A stretch of 64,000 bases of DNA from Priestia endophytica DSM 13796. GTDB taxonomy: Bacteria; Bacillota; Bacilli; Bacillales; Bacillaceae_H. The DNA lies in NCBI RefSeq assembly GCF_900115845.1, contig NZ_FOXX01000007.1, positions 186,001 to 250,000 of the forward strand, in the 5' to 3' direction. The notes beneath the pieces were generated by a model that was not told where the DNA came from, searched no databases, and saw nothing but the letters and a program-made list of their open reading frames with translations. Below are positions 15,658-24,404 of the stretch, one piece after another (position 1 is the first letter of the stretch; each line of letters starts with the position of its first letter). The position numbers were made by a program, and so were the translations under genes.

Positions 15658-17929
15658 AAAATAAACCTTTGAGGAAGCGGGATGGATGGGCTTTCTTTCC
15701 TCTGCGATGTTCTGGTATCGATAGAAAAAGAGATTGCTTAGCTCGTGTCATCGCTACATAAAGAAGTCTTCTTTCTTCTTCAAGGGGAGCCTCGTCCCCA
15801 TTTCGATAAGCATCAAGCGCATAGTCATGAGGGAGAGCTCCATCAACAACTCCTAATATATATACATGGTTATATTCAAGGCCTTTTGCACGGTGAATAG
15901 TTGTAAGTGTAATCGAAGAAGGAAATGTTTTGCTAAGTTTCTTCATTTCTTCATTCATTGCTTTCATGTGATCAGCATGTTCTATAAATTGTTTCACAGT
16001 GTTAAATTTTTTCGCTACAACTTTTAAGTCCCGAATATCGTCAGAACCTTTTTCAATAGCATTCCCTTCATTGCCACGCTTTTTTACAAACTGATTAAAG
16101 CCCATTTCTTTTTCAATAATATCAATTGCTCCAAGAGGAGAACGATTTTTTAATGTCGAAAACAGTGGAACAAGCTTCATAAGCTTTCGTTTTTGAAAAC
16201 TTTGAAGGTTTGTTAAATGAATGAGCGCTTCTACATATGAACAATCATGCAAAATGCTCAATGCTTTTACATCATTCAAAGCAGAAGCTTTTAAAAATAA
16301 AGCAGGTAAAAGTTGCCCTAAAGCTTCCTGGTCGTTCTCATTTATACTCAATCGTAAGAAGGCAAGCATTGCTTTGATCATGCGTCTGTTATAGAAAGAA
16401 TCTGCACCATAATCAATTGAAAAAGGTAAATTAGAAGATGACAGTCGCTCAAAGAGAGCTCTTGACATTGTATGTGTGCGATAAAGAATGGCAAAATCAC
16501 TAGGATCTGCTCCTTGTTCAATCTTTTCTTTAATATCCGTTACGATCATTGTTGCTTCTTCTTCTTCATCATAAGGAGAAAATGAGAGCGGAGTGAATTC
16601 ATTTTCAAACTGAGCACGCATTTTTTTAGTGTAGCGATCTTTGTTTCGCTTAATAACCGCATTTGCTCCGTCCACAATAGCATGACTTGAACGATAGTTT
16701 TCACTAAGTGTAACAATCTGGGTGCCATCGTTGTCATTGCTAAAGTTTCGAATAAAACTTGGATTGCTTCCACGAAACGCATAAATGGATTGATCATCAT
16801 CGCCAACAACACAGATATTTTGAGATTTTGCACTTAAAAGCTTCATGATTTCGTATTGCACAAGATTAATATCTTGAAATTCATCAACTAGAAAGTATTG
16901 AAAGCGGTCTTGATAATAAGAACGAATTTCTTCATTTTCTTTTAAAAGCTCATAGCAGCCTAGAAGCATGTCATCAAAATCAAACATCCCTTGCTCTATT
17001 CGCATTTCTTCATAGCGTCTGTAAAGATATTGAACATCTTTTTCCCATTGATTCTCAGGCTTAACATCACTCGGTAAGATGAGGGTGTTTTTCCAATAGC
17101 TTATTTCATTTAAAGCTTGGTCAAAAGGAAACTGTTCTTCTTCAATATCAAGCTCTCGTGCTGCTATTTTTACAAACTTTTCGCGCTGCCATTCCCACTT
17201 CATTAGACGGTCGTTCCGCCACTCTTGTGGTTTATGGTAGCTTAATATTCTATAAAAAATGCTGTGAAATGTGCCAACTACCATCTTTCCTATCATGGAG
17301 GACTGGATACCTTCATATGAACGAAGCCGCTCTTTCATCTCTTGAGCTGCTTTTGTTGTAAAAGTTACAAGCATAATGGAAGATGGATCTACTTTTTTCT
17401 CCACGAGAAGGTAAGCAGCACGCGCTGTAAGAACTCGTGTTTTTCCACTTCCAGCTCCAGCCAAAACAAGCAATGGACCCTCTGTCTTTTTTACCGCTTC
17501 TTCCTGCTGTATATCAAGAGACAACCCGGCATAATTAATAACCGTGCCTCTCCGTGTTTTGAAGGAACTTTGAGAAACAAGCGCTTTTGTTTTTGTAAAA
17601 GACACATCAATCGTTGCTGTATTTCCACTAATTGCTCTACTCGTAGGTAAGCGAAATCCAGCACTTTCACGGTAGGCAGGTTTTGTTTCTTTTACAACCT
17701 TTTTTTGCTCCTTTTCTTCTATGCTTTTTATGCATTCAGGACGTTCATAAGGTTTTAAAGCATGATAAAAATAAGGTTTTTTTTCCATTCCTATATAAAG
17801 CTTTACACTTTCATGACAGTGAGCGCATGTAACGAGTCCACGCTGACTTTCTTCATACAAAGATTGATAAAGCTCTCTTTTCATTGTTGAAAGTGAAATC
17901 ATTTCATTTTGATAAATGGCTTGATTCAT
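15656..17929 (-). CDS. yjcD: UvrD/Rep-type ATP-dependent DNA helicase YjcD
   Basis: Superfamily 1A 3'-5' DNA helicase. 757 residues, as B. subtilis YjcD. The first 130 residues are not helicase: they hold a possible zinc-binding cluster (CAHCHE at 35-40, Cys66) of the kind seen at the start of CoiA-like proteins. Helicase motifs follow: Walker A GAGSGKT (158-164), TFTTKAAQEM, VDEFQDIN, GDDDQSIYAFRGS, LSENYRSS, TIHRAKGLEY and VAMTRAKQSLF. GGAG precedes the ATG. Exact repair or replication role is not known. Confidence 0.94.
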   Translation of the reverse strand: MNQAIYQNEMISLSTMKRELYQSLYEESQRGLVTCAHCHESVKLYIGMEKKPYFYHALKPYERPECIKSIEEKEQKKVVKETKPAYRESAGFRLPTSRAISGNTATIDVSFTKTKALVSQSSFKTRRGTVINYAGLSLDIQQEEAVKKTEGPLLVLAGAGSGKTRVLTARAAYLLVEKKVDPSSIMLVTFTTKAAQEMKERLRSYEGIQSSMIGKMVVGTFHSIFYRILSYHKPQEWRNDRLMKWEWQREKFVKIAARELDIEEEQFPFDQALNEISYWKNTLILPSDVKPENQWEKDVQYLYRRYEEMRIEQGMFDFDDMLLGCYELLKENEEIRSYYQDRFQYFLVDEFQDINLVQYEIMKLLSAKSQNICVVGDDDQSIYAFRGSNPSFIRNFSNDNDGTQIVTLSENYRSSHAIVDGANAVIKRNKDRYTKKMRAQFENEFTPLSFSPYDEEEEATMIVTDIKEKIEQGADPSDFAILYRTHTMSRALFERLSSSNLPFSIDYGADSFYNRRMIKAMLAFLRLSINENDQEALGQLLPALFLKASALNDVKALSILHDCSYVEALIHLTNLQSFQKRKLMKLVPLFSTLKNRSPLGAIDIIEKEMGFNQFVKKRGNEGNAIEKGSDDIRDLKVVAKKFNTVKQFIEHADHMKAMNEEMKKLSKTFPSSITLTTIHRAKGLEYNHVYILGVVDGALPHDYALDAYRNGDEAPLEEERRLLYVAMTRAKQSLFLSIPEHRRGKKAHPSRFLKGLF

Positions 17930-18082
17930 GAAATAGTCTCCTCACTTTGCACTTATCTAAACATTATAATCAAACTTCATCATATCAGAATGGAAAGGAG
18001 AACGAAAGAACAACAGCATTTTGAGAGGATTAGAAGGAAACAAATAAGGGCAAATAATAGGAAAGAATAGGAGGGAGGAAGG

Positions 18083-18316
18083 ATGGGGTATATTTTACCA
18101 ATTAAAAATTATACGTACCTTCAATACCTTAATAGAACAGTAAAAGGTCATAAGGGAGGGGCAGTGCATAAAATAGTTCCAACACAAGCCTTATACGGAA
18201 GTAATGAAAGATCTCAAAAAGAAAAAATAGAAATGAGAAGACAAAAGAATAGGCAAATACAAAAGACGATAAGTGAAATAACTGGAAAAGGAAAGTTCTT
18301 TAACAATCTTGTGTAA
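18083..18316 (+). CDS. Small basic protein, function unknown
   Basis: 77 residues, basic, no membrane segment: an aromatic N-terminus (MGYILPIKNYTYLQYLNRTV), a Gly/Lys middle and a Lys/Gln-rich helical tail. GGAGGG lies 7 bases before the ATG. It stands alone upstream of yjcD on the opposite strand. No family recognised. Confidence 0.6.
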   Translation: MGYILPIKNYTYLQYLNRTVKGHKGGAVHKIVPTQALYGSNERSQKEKIEMRRQKNRQIQKTISEITGKGKFFNNLV

Positions 18317-18430
18317 AGAGGGGCACATAGGGGAACTTCAAACTCATTTTAAAGAATATTTCAGGAAAACATTTACTTTTTATAGTAACTAATACTTGTA
18401 ATTAACAAGGAAAACATATTATTATATAGG

Positions 18431-18446
18431 ATGTTACTAGTAACAT
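18431..18446. repeat. Perfect 16-bp palindrome ATGTTACTAGTAACAT
   Basis: Exact dyad without spacer, with a related imperfect site (AGTAACTAATAC) about 50 bases upstream. About 50 bases before the start of a 37-aa membrane micro-protein; likely an operator. Confidence 0.5.
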
Positions 18447-18498
18447 GACATTTTGTGGAATTTAAGAGATAGTTTGATAAGAGTAAGGAGATTTTGCA

Positions 18499-18612
18499 AT
18501 GAAAAGCGTACCTAATCTTTTTTATTATTTTGTGCAGAGTTTTAAAGTTTCAGCAGCATTGCTTGTTTTTGTAGGAGCTCTTTTTATGTTTAAAATTAAA
18601 AAAGCACGGTAG
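18499..18612 (+). CDS. 37-aa single-span membrane micro-protein
   Basis: Starts at ATG with AAGGAG 8 bases upstream. MKSVPNLFYYFVQSF is followed by one hydrophobic helix (VSAALLVFVGALFMF) and a basic tail KIKKAR, so the C-terminus should be cytosolic. The stop codon lies within a strong terminator stem, which supports it as a real short transcript end. Unnamed. Confidence 0.6.
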   Translation: MKSVPNLFYYFVQSFKVSAALLVFVGALFMFKIKKAR

Positions 18613-18653
18613 AATCCCTGTAAGATTAGGGATTCTACTGTGCCTTCTTTTTT
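18604..18653. terminator. Strong bidirectional terminator
   Basis: 16-bp stem starting GCACGGTAGAATCCCT with one G-U pair, 8-base loop, flanked by A6 on the left and T6 on the right. Serves the 37-aa gene and the convergent yjcG. Confidence 0.88.
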
Positions 18654-18661
18654 AAGTAATG

Positions 18662-19177
18662 TTATTCATGTCCAAAACGAAATGTTTCATAAACCGTCCA
18701 TGAACCATTATCAAGCTGGTAAAGAAGATGAAAACGATCAATAACTTCTTCATGATTAACATCAACAAGTTTAAGTTGACTATATACATCAAGATGTTCA
18801 TCGTCTGATAGGTTTTGCCCAATTGTAATGTGAGGAATATATGAATATTCTACTTCTTGAGCAAGAGGTCCGCTATGAAGGTGCTCGTATAGCGTTTTTA
18901 AATCATCATTTTTTTCAACTTTTAAATAAACTGTATTATTTGCAGGAGAAAAAGAACTAATTTTAGTGACATTAATGGTGATTGGCTTGAGTTTATGAGC
19001 GATGTCACGAAATGTAGGAATTAACGTCTCAAGCTCATCAGTAGACGTTTCAAATTGTTCTTTAACTGTAATATGGGGCGGGATTAGAGCATATCTAGAA
19101 TCATAGCGTTTTCGATAAGAGTTTGCAGTATCCTGTAATTTTTTTGATGGAAATAAAACAACTCCGTATTTCATCAT
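18662..19177 (-). CDS. yjcG: 2H phosphoesterase YjcG (2'-5' RNA ligase-like)
   Basis: LigT/2H-type phosphoesterase expected to open cyclic or 2'-5' phosphodiesters; substrate unknown. 171 residues, exactly the B. subtilis YjcG length. Both HxT motifs are present: PPHITV (His35-Thr37) and IPHITIG (His116-Thr118). GGAGGGAC precedes the ATG. Probably co-transcribed with yjcH, 89 bases upstream. Confidence 0.92.
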   Translation of the reverse strand: MMKYGVVLFPSKKLQDTANSYRKRYDSRYALIPPHITVKEQFETSTDELETLIPTFRDIAHKLKPITINVTKISSFSPANNTVYLKVEKNDDLKTLYEHLHSGPLAQEVEYSYIPHITIGQNLSDDEHLDVYSQLKLVDVNHEEVIDRFHLLYQLDNGSWTVYETFRFGHE

Positions 19178-19266
19178 ACAGTCCCTCCTTAAATTGTATA
19201 AAGATGCAGTTTCTTGTTAATTATAGCAAATTTCTGAAAAGTATTATATTCTCAAAAGTATGTTAG

Positions 19267-19992
19267 TTAACTTAACATTTTTCTTAAAGCGCGAGGCATA
19301 TCTTTCTGCCAATATCTCCACGTATGATTTCCTTCCATCTCTTCATAAAAGTAAGAAAATCCTTTTGTACTAAGAAGTTGATAAAGTTCTCTGTTAGGTG
19401 TTAGGAAGTCAGCAATTTTCTTATCCGTTGTCCTAACTTCTGTCTCCTGAAGACCAATTGTATGATAAATATGTAAGGCATTTGGAGAAGAAAAGTCAGC
19501 CACTTTATTTAGAAGCGTTTCATTTACAAGCGGTGACTGAGCCACAACTTTGTTAAATGTGTGAGGATATTGAAGTGCTGTTAATAACGAAACTGTTCCA
19601 CCTAACGAATCTCCAATAAGTGTTCTTGTTCCTCCCATTTTATGAGTTGGAAGAAGGTCATCTAAATAAGAAAGGAGTTCATGAGCTAAAAATCGAACAT
19701 ATTGTTCAACTTTTTCCCCGTCAGGATGATACATTTTGCGTCGCTCATCTACTGATTTATAAGGAATACCCACTGCAATTGTTGGTTCAATTTCCTCTTC
19801 CTCAGACAATTCGTCAAGCGTCCGTGATAGCTTTCCAAACATAAAATAATCTTTCCCATCTTGAGCGATTAATAAGGAATATTTATAAAGTGGAGAATAT
19901 GTTTTTGGAAGATATAAAAGCAGCGTCATCTCTTCCTGAAGTTCTTCACTATAAAACGTTAGTTCCTCAATTTTTCCAGGGCGATAATCCAT
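19267..19992 (-). CDS. yjcH: Esterase-D-type alpha/beta hydrolase YjcH
   Basis: Alpha/beta hydrolase of the putative esterase (esterase D/Fes) group, cytosolic. 241 residues. The nucleophile elbow GDSLGG has Ser129; a late His in EGNHTWRYW (about 225) would complete the triad. The N-terminus LTFYSEELQEEMTLLLYLPK matches the usual beta-strand start of this family. The yjcG-yjcH pairing is conserved with B. subtilis; the substrate is unknown. Confidence 0.9.
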   Translation of the reverse strand: MDYRPGKIEELTFYSEELQEEMTLLLYLPKTYSPLYKYSLLIAQDGKDYFMFGKLSRTLDELSEEEEIEPTIAVGIPYKSVDERRKMYHPDGEKVEQYVRFLAHELLSYLDDLLPTHKMGGTRTLIGDSLGGTVSLLTALQYPHTFNKVVAQSPLVNETLLNKVADFSSPNALHIYHTIGLQETEVRTTDKKIADFLTPNRELYQLLSTKGFSYFYEEMEGNHTWRYWQKDMPRALRKMLS

Positions 19993-20169
19993 TAAAAATC
20001 CTCCAAACTTGAAAGCGTTACCTTTATTTTATCACAGGAAAAGCAGCGGGGGAAAGCCGTGTGTGCTGTTTTTAGTTTGTCCTTCTGTCGTATTCTTTTC
20101 ACTCTCTTTTTCGCATGATACAATAAAAAAGAAGCACCTTACTGCGTTCATAAGAGGAGGAACTACATA

Positions 20170-20700
20170 GTGGAAAAAAAACCTTTTGTTTCAAGCAAAG
20201 AAATTACAGAAGCAACCTTCAATTTATTAAAAGAACGTGGCGTCACTGTTGTGGATATAGCCGAAATTGTTTTTGAAATGCAAAAGCCGTACAATGATAA
20301 GCTAACAATCGAAGAATGCGTTACAAGTGTTGAAAGAGTTCTCACAAAAAGGGAAATTCAGCATGCTATCCTTGTTGGAGTTGAGCTTGATAAGCTTGCT
20401 GAAAAGGGAATGTTATCAGAGCCGCTTCAAACGATTGTAGAACAAGATGAGGGGCTGTTTGGCGTTGATGAAACAATTGCTTTTGGTGCCACATTAACAT
20501 ACGGAAGTATTGGTGTTACAACATTTGGTCATCTTGATAAGTGTAAAATTGGTATTATTAATAAACTTGATACAGATAAAAAGAGAGGCGTTAATACGTT
20601 TCTTGATGATCTTGTCGCAAGCGTTGCGGCGAGTGCAGCAAGTCGTCTTGCTCACAAACAACGTGATTTGCTTGAAGAAGAACAAGAAAGAGTTAATTAA
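20170..20700 (+). CDS. PgpA-family phosphatidylglycerophosphatase (YutG-like)
   Basis: Belongs to the PgpA family that dephosphorylates phosphatidylglycerophosphate; the Bacillus member is YutG. 176 residues. The core motifs DIAEIVFEMQKPYND, TYGSIGVTTFGHLDK and FLDDLVASVAASAASRLAH are typical. Unlike E. coli PgpA it lacks strong membrane helices. Start is GTG at 20170 with AGAGGAGG upstream. Stands alone between terminators. Confidence 0.82.
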   Translation: MEKKPFVSSKEITEATFNLLKERGVTVVDIAEIVFEMQKPYNDKLTIEECVTSVERVLTKREIQHAILVGVELDKLAEKGMLSEPLQTIVEQDEGLFGVDETIAFGATLTYGSIGVTTFGHLDKCKIGIINKLDTDKKRGVNTFLDDLVASVAASAASRLAHKQRDLLEEEQERVN

Positions 20701-20701
20701 T

Positions 20702-20739
20702 AAAAAGATCATCCTAACAAATTAGGATGATCTTTTTAT
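20702..20739. terminator. Bidirectional terminator after the pgpA-like gene
   Basis: AAAAAGATCATCCTAA/TTAGGATGATCTTTTT stem with CAAA loop; ends at the convergent GNAT gene. Confidence 0.9.
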
Positions 20740-21209
20740 TAATGGAGTTCATACGCCATTAATTTTCCAATCTCTTTCATACCAAGGCGGTTATAAAAAG
20801 CAACAGCATTTTGATTAAATGACCACACATTAAGATGAATTGTCTTTGCTTTATTTTGTATAGCCCATTTCTTTACTTCTTCAAACAGTTTACGTCCAAT
20901 GCCGCTCTTTTGATGAGAAGTATCAACGCCCAAGTAGTACATATAAGCAGCACGCGAACTGGAACGTCCAATTCCAGAACTAGTTACCGTAAGTTCAGTT
21001 ATTGAATATCCAATAAGTTTTCCATGCTCTTCAGCCACGATTATGTGAAAGTTAGAACCGTGAATCATTGTCTGATAATCAGGGTAGGGGATGACTGTTC
21101 GCGATATAGAAAAAAGCTCTGGAAGTGCATTAGCATGCATGCGCTGTGACTCAAATAAAAGCGTGTTTAGGGCTCTAAAGTCTCCAAGTGTTGCTTTTCG
21201 AAAGTTCAT
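20739..21209 (-). CDS. GNAT N-acetyltransferase
   Basis: Acetyl-CoA-dependent N-acetyltransferase of unknown substrate, 156 residues. The acetyl-CoA loop appears as DTSHQKSGIGRKLFEEVKKWA, followed by the family's NAVAFYNRLGMKEIG. A longer open frame upstream (to 21377) is hydrophobic noise: ATG at 21209 has GGAGACGGTT before it and begins the normal GNAT N-terminus MNFRKATLGDF. It lies 70 bases downstream of the arylamine acetyltransferase on the same strand. Confidence 0.88.
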   Translation of the reverse strand: MNFRKATLGDFRALNTLLFESQRMHANALPELFSISRTVIPYPDYQTMIHGSNFHIIVAEEHGKLIGYSITELTVTSSGIGRSSSRAAYMYYLGVDTSHQKSGIGRKLFEEVKKWAIQNKAKTIHLNVWSFNQNAVAFYNRLGMKEIGKLMAYELH

Positions 21210-21279
21210 AACCGTCTCCTCTCCGTGTTCATCCCAAGATAAAACAGTATATGAGCAAAAACCAAATAGGGTGTTAAGT

Positions 21280-22032
21280 TTATAAAGAAGAGGAAGGAAT
21301 ATGAAAGTAAGTTTGTAAAATATGAAAAAATTGATCTTCTTTGAATGTTTTTTTCGTTTTGGTTTCTTCATGCGCAATTGTTAGCGTATTGTCAGAGAGT
21401 GTTACACGTCCTCTTGGCGTAGCGATTGTTACAATTCTGCGACCTGTAAAAGGAGAAGTAGGGGACGTTTGAGTAAAGATACAGGCTTCTTTAAAAGAAT
21501 CTGCAGCTTTTTCTTCTGTAGAAAAGAGATATTTTGTTATCCATTTTCCATTCAGCTTTTTTTGTAAGCAAAAGTGTTGTTGAGATTTGAAAATTCGGTG
21601 CGTTCCACTAACGTCACGAACCATTTCACCTGAAAGAGGCAGTGGCTGACGGACTGAATCTCCAAACCCAACATCAACAAGATATTCTTTTCCATTAAGA
21701 AGAACGAGCGTTGTAGCATGACTTTCTTCTCTAAATGCTTTCCCTTGTTCATCTTGAACAGTGGCGCTAAGAAGTTTTGCTTGAAATCCGATTTCTTGTA
21801 AAAAAGCACAAAAGAGACTGTTTAGCTCATAGCAAAACCCACCACGATTTCTCTCAATGATTTTATGAAAAAGAATATCTTCATTTAACACAATCTCTTT
21901 TTTATAGACAACATCTAAATTTTCAAATGGAATATGAAAAAGATGCTGTTGTTGTAAATAAGTTAGATAAACGAGCGTGCGCTCTTGTTTAAATACGGCA
22001 TGAATTCTCTCTAAATAGCGTTCAATATTCAT
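21280..22032 (-). CDS. Arylamine N-acetyltransferase (NAT)
   Basis: Transfers acetyl from acetyl-CoA to arylamines or hydrazines in the cytosol. 250 residues. The Cys-His-Asp triad is intact: GGFCYELN (Cys67), ESHATTLV (His105), LVDVGFGD (Asp120). The N-terminal helix bundle (YLERIHAVFKQERTLVYL) and HIPFENLDV are typical. AAAGGGGGC precedes the ATG. Probable two-gene unit with the following GNAT gene. Confidence 0.93.
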   Translation of the reverse strand: MNIERYLERIHAVFKQERTLVYLTYLQQQHLFHIPFENLDVVYKKEIVLNEDILFHKIIERNRGGFCYELNSLFCAFLQEIGFQAKLLSATVQDEQGKAFREESHATTLVLLNGKEYLVDVGFGDSVRQPLPLSGEMVRDVSGTHRIFKSQQHFCLQKKLNGKWITKYLFSTEEKAADSFKEACIFTQTSPTSPFTGRRIVTIATPRGRVTLSDNTLTIAHEETKTKKTFKEDQFFHILQTYFHIPSSSL

Positions 22033-22104
22033 ACAAAAGCCCCCTTTTGTTAACAGCCGTTCTTTTATAAGAATATCAAATACTGACTAATTTTGTCATA
22101 TAAA

Positions 22105-22137
22105 AAAGGAACAGAGGAGGGCTCTGTTCCTTTTTTA
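22105..22137 (-). terminator. Terminator after the 45-aa gene
   Basis: Minus-strand stem AAAAAAGGAACAGAG/CTCTGTTCCTTTTTT with a small loop and T6, directly at the stop of the 45-aa gene. Confidence 0.85.
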
Positions 22138-22272
22138 TATCTTTTCTTCATAGGCAATCAATACAATATGCTCATTTAAAGAAGAAGCAATTTCTTGTTC
22201 AAGCTGCTGAATCTTTTGAAGCTGTTCTTCTGATAATTCCGCAACTGGGTAACCTTCATATTTTTTGTCCAT
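22135..22272 (-). CDS. 45-aa acidic helical protein
   Basis: MDKKYEGYPVAELSEEQ... to ...EEKI: 45 residues, one amphipathic Gln/Glu/Leu helix (LQKIQQLEQEIA) after a short head. CGAGGG is 6 bases before the ATG and a strong terminator sits at the stop, which together make a real gene likely. No family recognised. Confidence 0.62.
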   Translation of the reverse strand: MDKKYEGYPVAELSEEQLQKIQQLEQEIASSLNEHIVLIAYEEKI

Positions 22273-22416
22273 TTTAATCCCTCGTTTTCTAAAGTAAGAA
22301 AGTCATTTATTAGAATATCCGAGGTGCTTATTTTTATCCGAAATTTTTCTGTATAAAAATAAGGAAACTGTACAGTCTATGAAATGGATAAACATAACAA
22401 CATGGAGGTTTTTACA

Positions 22417-22782
22417 ATGAAAAAATGGCTTTTAATTCTCGCAGCATCTCTACTCGCAAGTTTTGGTCTTACTGCTTGTAACAATGGTGGCAATGACGAT
22501 AATAATCAGCAGGAAGAAAACGACGTGAACGATGATAATGGCACAGACAATGAGAATAATGATGAAAACATGGATGAAAACATGGATAATGAAGATATGA
22601 ATAATGAAAATATGAATAATATGAATAACAACAAAGACAATGATAACAATGGTAACATAAATGATGGAGACGACATTAACAATGTCGACGATGATGCAAA
22701 TATTAATGACGACGGCCCTGATAACAATGATGATCCAAATTACAGTGGTGTCGAGAATGACAAAGACGATAACAACAAGTAA
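22417..22782 (+). CDS. Asn/Asp-rich lipoprotein
   Basis: 121 residues. Type II signal peptide MKKWLLILAASLLASFGLTAC with lipobox LTAC (Cys21), then an almost pure Asn/Asp/Glu/Met low-complexity tail with repeats such as ENMDENMDN and NNMNNN. The mature part would be an acidic, unstructured surface tether, perhaps metal-binding. GGAGGT precedes the ATG. An upstream in-frame ATG (22384) lacks a ribosome site. Function unknown. Confidence 0.8.
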   Translation: MKKWLLILAASLLASFGLTACNNGGNDDNNQQEENDVNDDNGTDNENNDENMDENMDNEDMNNENMNNMNNNKDNDNNGNINDGDDINNVDDDANINDDGPDNNDDPNYSGVENDKDDNNK

Positions 22783-22788
22783 GGAAAA

Positions 22789-22816
22789 AAGGCTGACTAA
22801 CACTCAGCCTTTTTTC
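22789..22816 (+). terminator. Terminator after the lipoprotein
   Basis: AAGGCTGA/TCAGCCTT stem, 7-base loop, T6. Confidence 0.85.
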
Positions 22817-22860
22817 TTTTTTAGGACCGTTTCCTACTTTGTGAGCCACTTATAAAAAGG

Positions 22861-22889
22861 TTGACAATAAAGGAGGCAATCCATAAAAT
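22861..22889 (+). promoter_or_regulatory. Promoter of tRNA-Val
   Basis: TTGACA at 22861, 17 bases, TAAAAT at 22884; transcription would start about 10 bases before the tRNA. Confidence 0.75.
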
Positions 22890-22906
22890 TAAGACTATAC
22901 TATGTT

Positions 22907-22978
22907 GATCTGATAGTTCAGCGGGAGAACACTACCTTGACAGGGTAGGGGTCGGGGGTTCGAATCCCTCTCAGGTCA
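22907..22978 (+). tRNA. tRNA-Val (anticodon GAC)
   Basis: A full cloverleaf can be drawn: acceptor GATCTGA/TCAGGTC (one G-U), D arm GTTC/GAAC, anticodon stem CTACC/GGTAG with loop TTGACAG (anticodon GAC), T arm GGGGG/CCCTC (one G-U) with loop TTCGAAT, discriminator A. CCA is not encoded. Solitary gene with its own promoter and terminator. The G-rich variable and T arms and the two wobble pairs are unusual but compatible with function. Confidence 0.93.
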
Positions 22979-22982
22979 TTAC

Positions 22983-23017
22983 AAAAAGCGTATTCTCAAT
23001 TTGAGAATACGCTTTTT
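22983..23017 (+). terminator. Terminator after tRNA-Val
   Basis: AAAAAGCGTATTCTCAA / TTGAGAATACGCTTTTTT stem right behind the tRNA. Confidence 0.9.
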
Positions 23018-23114
23018 TATTGTGAGAAAGAAAACTTAGAATAGGCTCAAGGTTGCAAAAAGTTTTTAGACTATGAATGTCTTTCTTCTGTTCACTAAAG
23101 TGAAAAAGAAAGGT

Positions 23115-23417
23115 CTATTGAGAAGCTTCTTTCACTGCCCTCATTTGATGACTAATACTCATGTCTTTGTCCGAACGTTCTTCGATTCTGAGGTTCGTTA
23201 CGACACGGTTAGCGTTCTGCTTTAGCGAATGTTTATGAATTTCCTTAGCTACTTCCATTACCTGATCGATCTCACCTTCAATTACCGTAGAAGAGGGGCC
23301 GATGTGATAGGTTAAGCCCTTGTCCTTAATTAAATTAACTGCATCTGTGATATACTCCTTATAACTTGCGCTTTCCGTTCCCACCGGGATTACACTGATT
23401 TCAAGTAATGTTGTCAT
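23115..23417 (-). CDS. Thiamine-binding protein, MTH1187/YqgV family (UPF0045)
   Basis: Small cytosolic ferredoxin-like-fold protein that binds thiamine or its derivatives; physiological role unclear. 100 residues: LLEISVIPVGT start, SYKEYITDAVNLIKDKGLTY, HIGPSSTVIEGEIDQVM and NRVVTNLRIEERSD are all family blocks. AAGGAGGAGC stands before the ATG. It opens the accessory block beyond the tRNA. Confidence 0.88.
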   Translation of the reverse strand: MTTLLEISVIPVGTESASYKEYITDAVNLIKDKGLTYHIGPSSTVIEGEIDQVMEVAKEIHKHSLKQNANRVVTNLRIEERSDKDMSISHQMRAVKEASQ

Positions 23418-23720
23418 TTTAAGCTCCTCCTTTTCGACTGTTATTCATTCTTTTACCGATTTTGAACTAAATGAAACAGGTTAAAAGAACAAGAGAGTAT
23501 AGGAAACTAATCCTTTTTTTAAAAACAGCCTATTTTATTTGCTGTTATGGCCAAGGGAGCTAATCAATCATCTTTTTGATTCAACGAGAGCATGCTTTTT
23601 AGAGTATGTACATCTTTACGTCTATGATAGGGTTAAAAGGGATTATTTAGGCGTAAAAGAATAGCAAGTATTAGGGTATGAAAAAACAGACACGAATAAA
23701 TAAGCAAGGGGGAATAAAGT
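23418..23720. other. Intergenic space, no gene seen
   Basis: About 300 bases of AT-rich sequence upstream of both divergent neighbours. A weak AACAGC/GCTGTT hairpin is present near 23525-23545; nothing else could be supported. Confidence 0.5.
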
Positions 23721-24386
23721 TTGGGAAAATTAGCTGTCATCTTTGATATGGATGGTGTCATTATTGATAGTGAACCAATTTACCGGAGTTGGAACAAGGA
23801 TGTATTTAAGAAGCTAAAGATTCAGGTGGATGAGGAGACCCAACTTAGTTTTGTGGGAGGAACAGCTAAAAGAAAGTGGACAATATTAAAGGAGAAATTT
23901 TCATTATCGCCAAGTGTAGAAGAGCTTATTTGTTTGCAAAATGAGATATTCTCGCAGAAAGAATGGGCTTTTAAATCATTGTTATTTCCTGCAGTTTTGC
24001 CACTTTTACAGGAATTAAAAGAACACCGTATTCCTACTGCATTAGCCTCTTCCTCTAATAAGAAGAAAATATCAGCTGTGTTAGACCAATGTGAATTAAG
24101 AGCCTATTTTGATGAAGTGATAAGTGGAGAAGACTTTGAGAAAGGGAAGCCCGATCCAGATATTTTTCTCCACGTTGCCGAAAAACTTGGAGTTCCAACA
24201 TCAACTTGTGTAGTTATAGAGGATTCGTACAATGGTTTAACAGCCGCTAAAAGGGCTGGTATGCATTGCATTGGTGTTAGGCATAAAGAAATCCATATGA
24301 ATTTATCACAGGCAGATAGGATTGTGGCTTCCTTAGGCGAAATACATATAGAAGAATTAAAGAGTTTTCTAAAAGGTAAGGGTTGA
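23721..24386 (+). CDS. HAD-superfamily phosphatase, beta-phosphoglucomutase-like
   Basis: Haloacid-dehalogenase hydrolase, subfamily IA with a helical cap, similar to sugar-phosphate phosphatases and beta-phosphoglucomutase. 221 residues. Motif I FDMDGVIIDSEP (Asp9, Asp11), motif II Ser in LASSSNKKK, motif III/IV with KGKPDPDIFL and VVIEDSYNGLTAAKRAG. Start is TTG with AAGGGGGAA upstream. Not in an operon; it lies just before the amino-sugar-acid cluster and could act on its intermediates, which is inference. Confidence 0.88.
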   Translation: MGKLAVIFDMDGVIIDSEPIYRSWNKDVFKKLKIQVDEETQLSFVGGTAKRKWTILKEKFSLSPSVEELICLQNEIFSQKEWAFKSLLFPAVLPLLQELKEHRIPTALASSSNKKKISAVLDQCELRAYFDEVISGEDFEKGKPDPDIFLHVAEKLGVPTSTCVVIEDSYNGLTAAKRAGMHCIGVRHKEIHMNLSQADRIVASLGEIHIEELKSFLKGKG

Positions 24387-24404
24387 AAATAACCGTCATC
24401 TTAA

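Noticed and set aside
22450-22803. Hydrophobic Ile/Val-rich frame on the minus strand (about 117 residues)
   Set aside because: It is the exact antisense of the Asn/Asp-rich lipoprotein: repeated AAC/GAT/AAT codons read as Ile/Val/Leu in reverse. No ribosome site.
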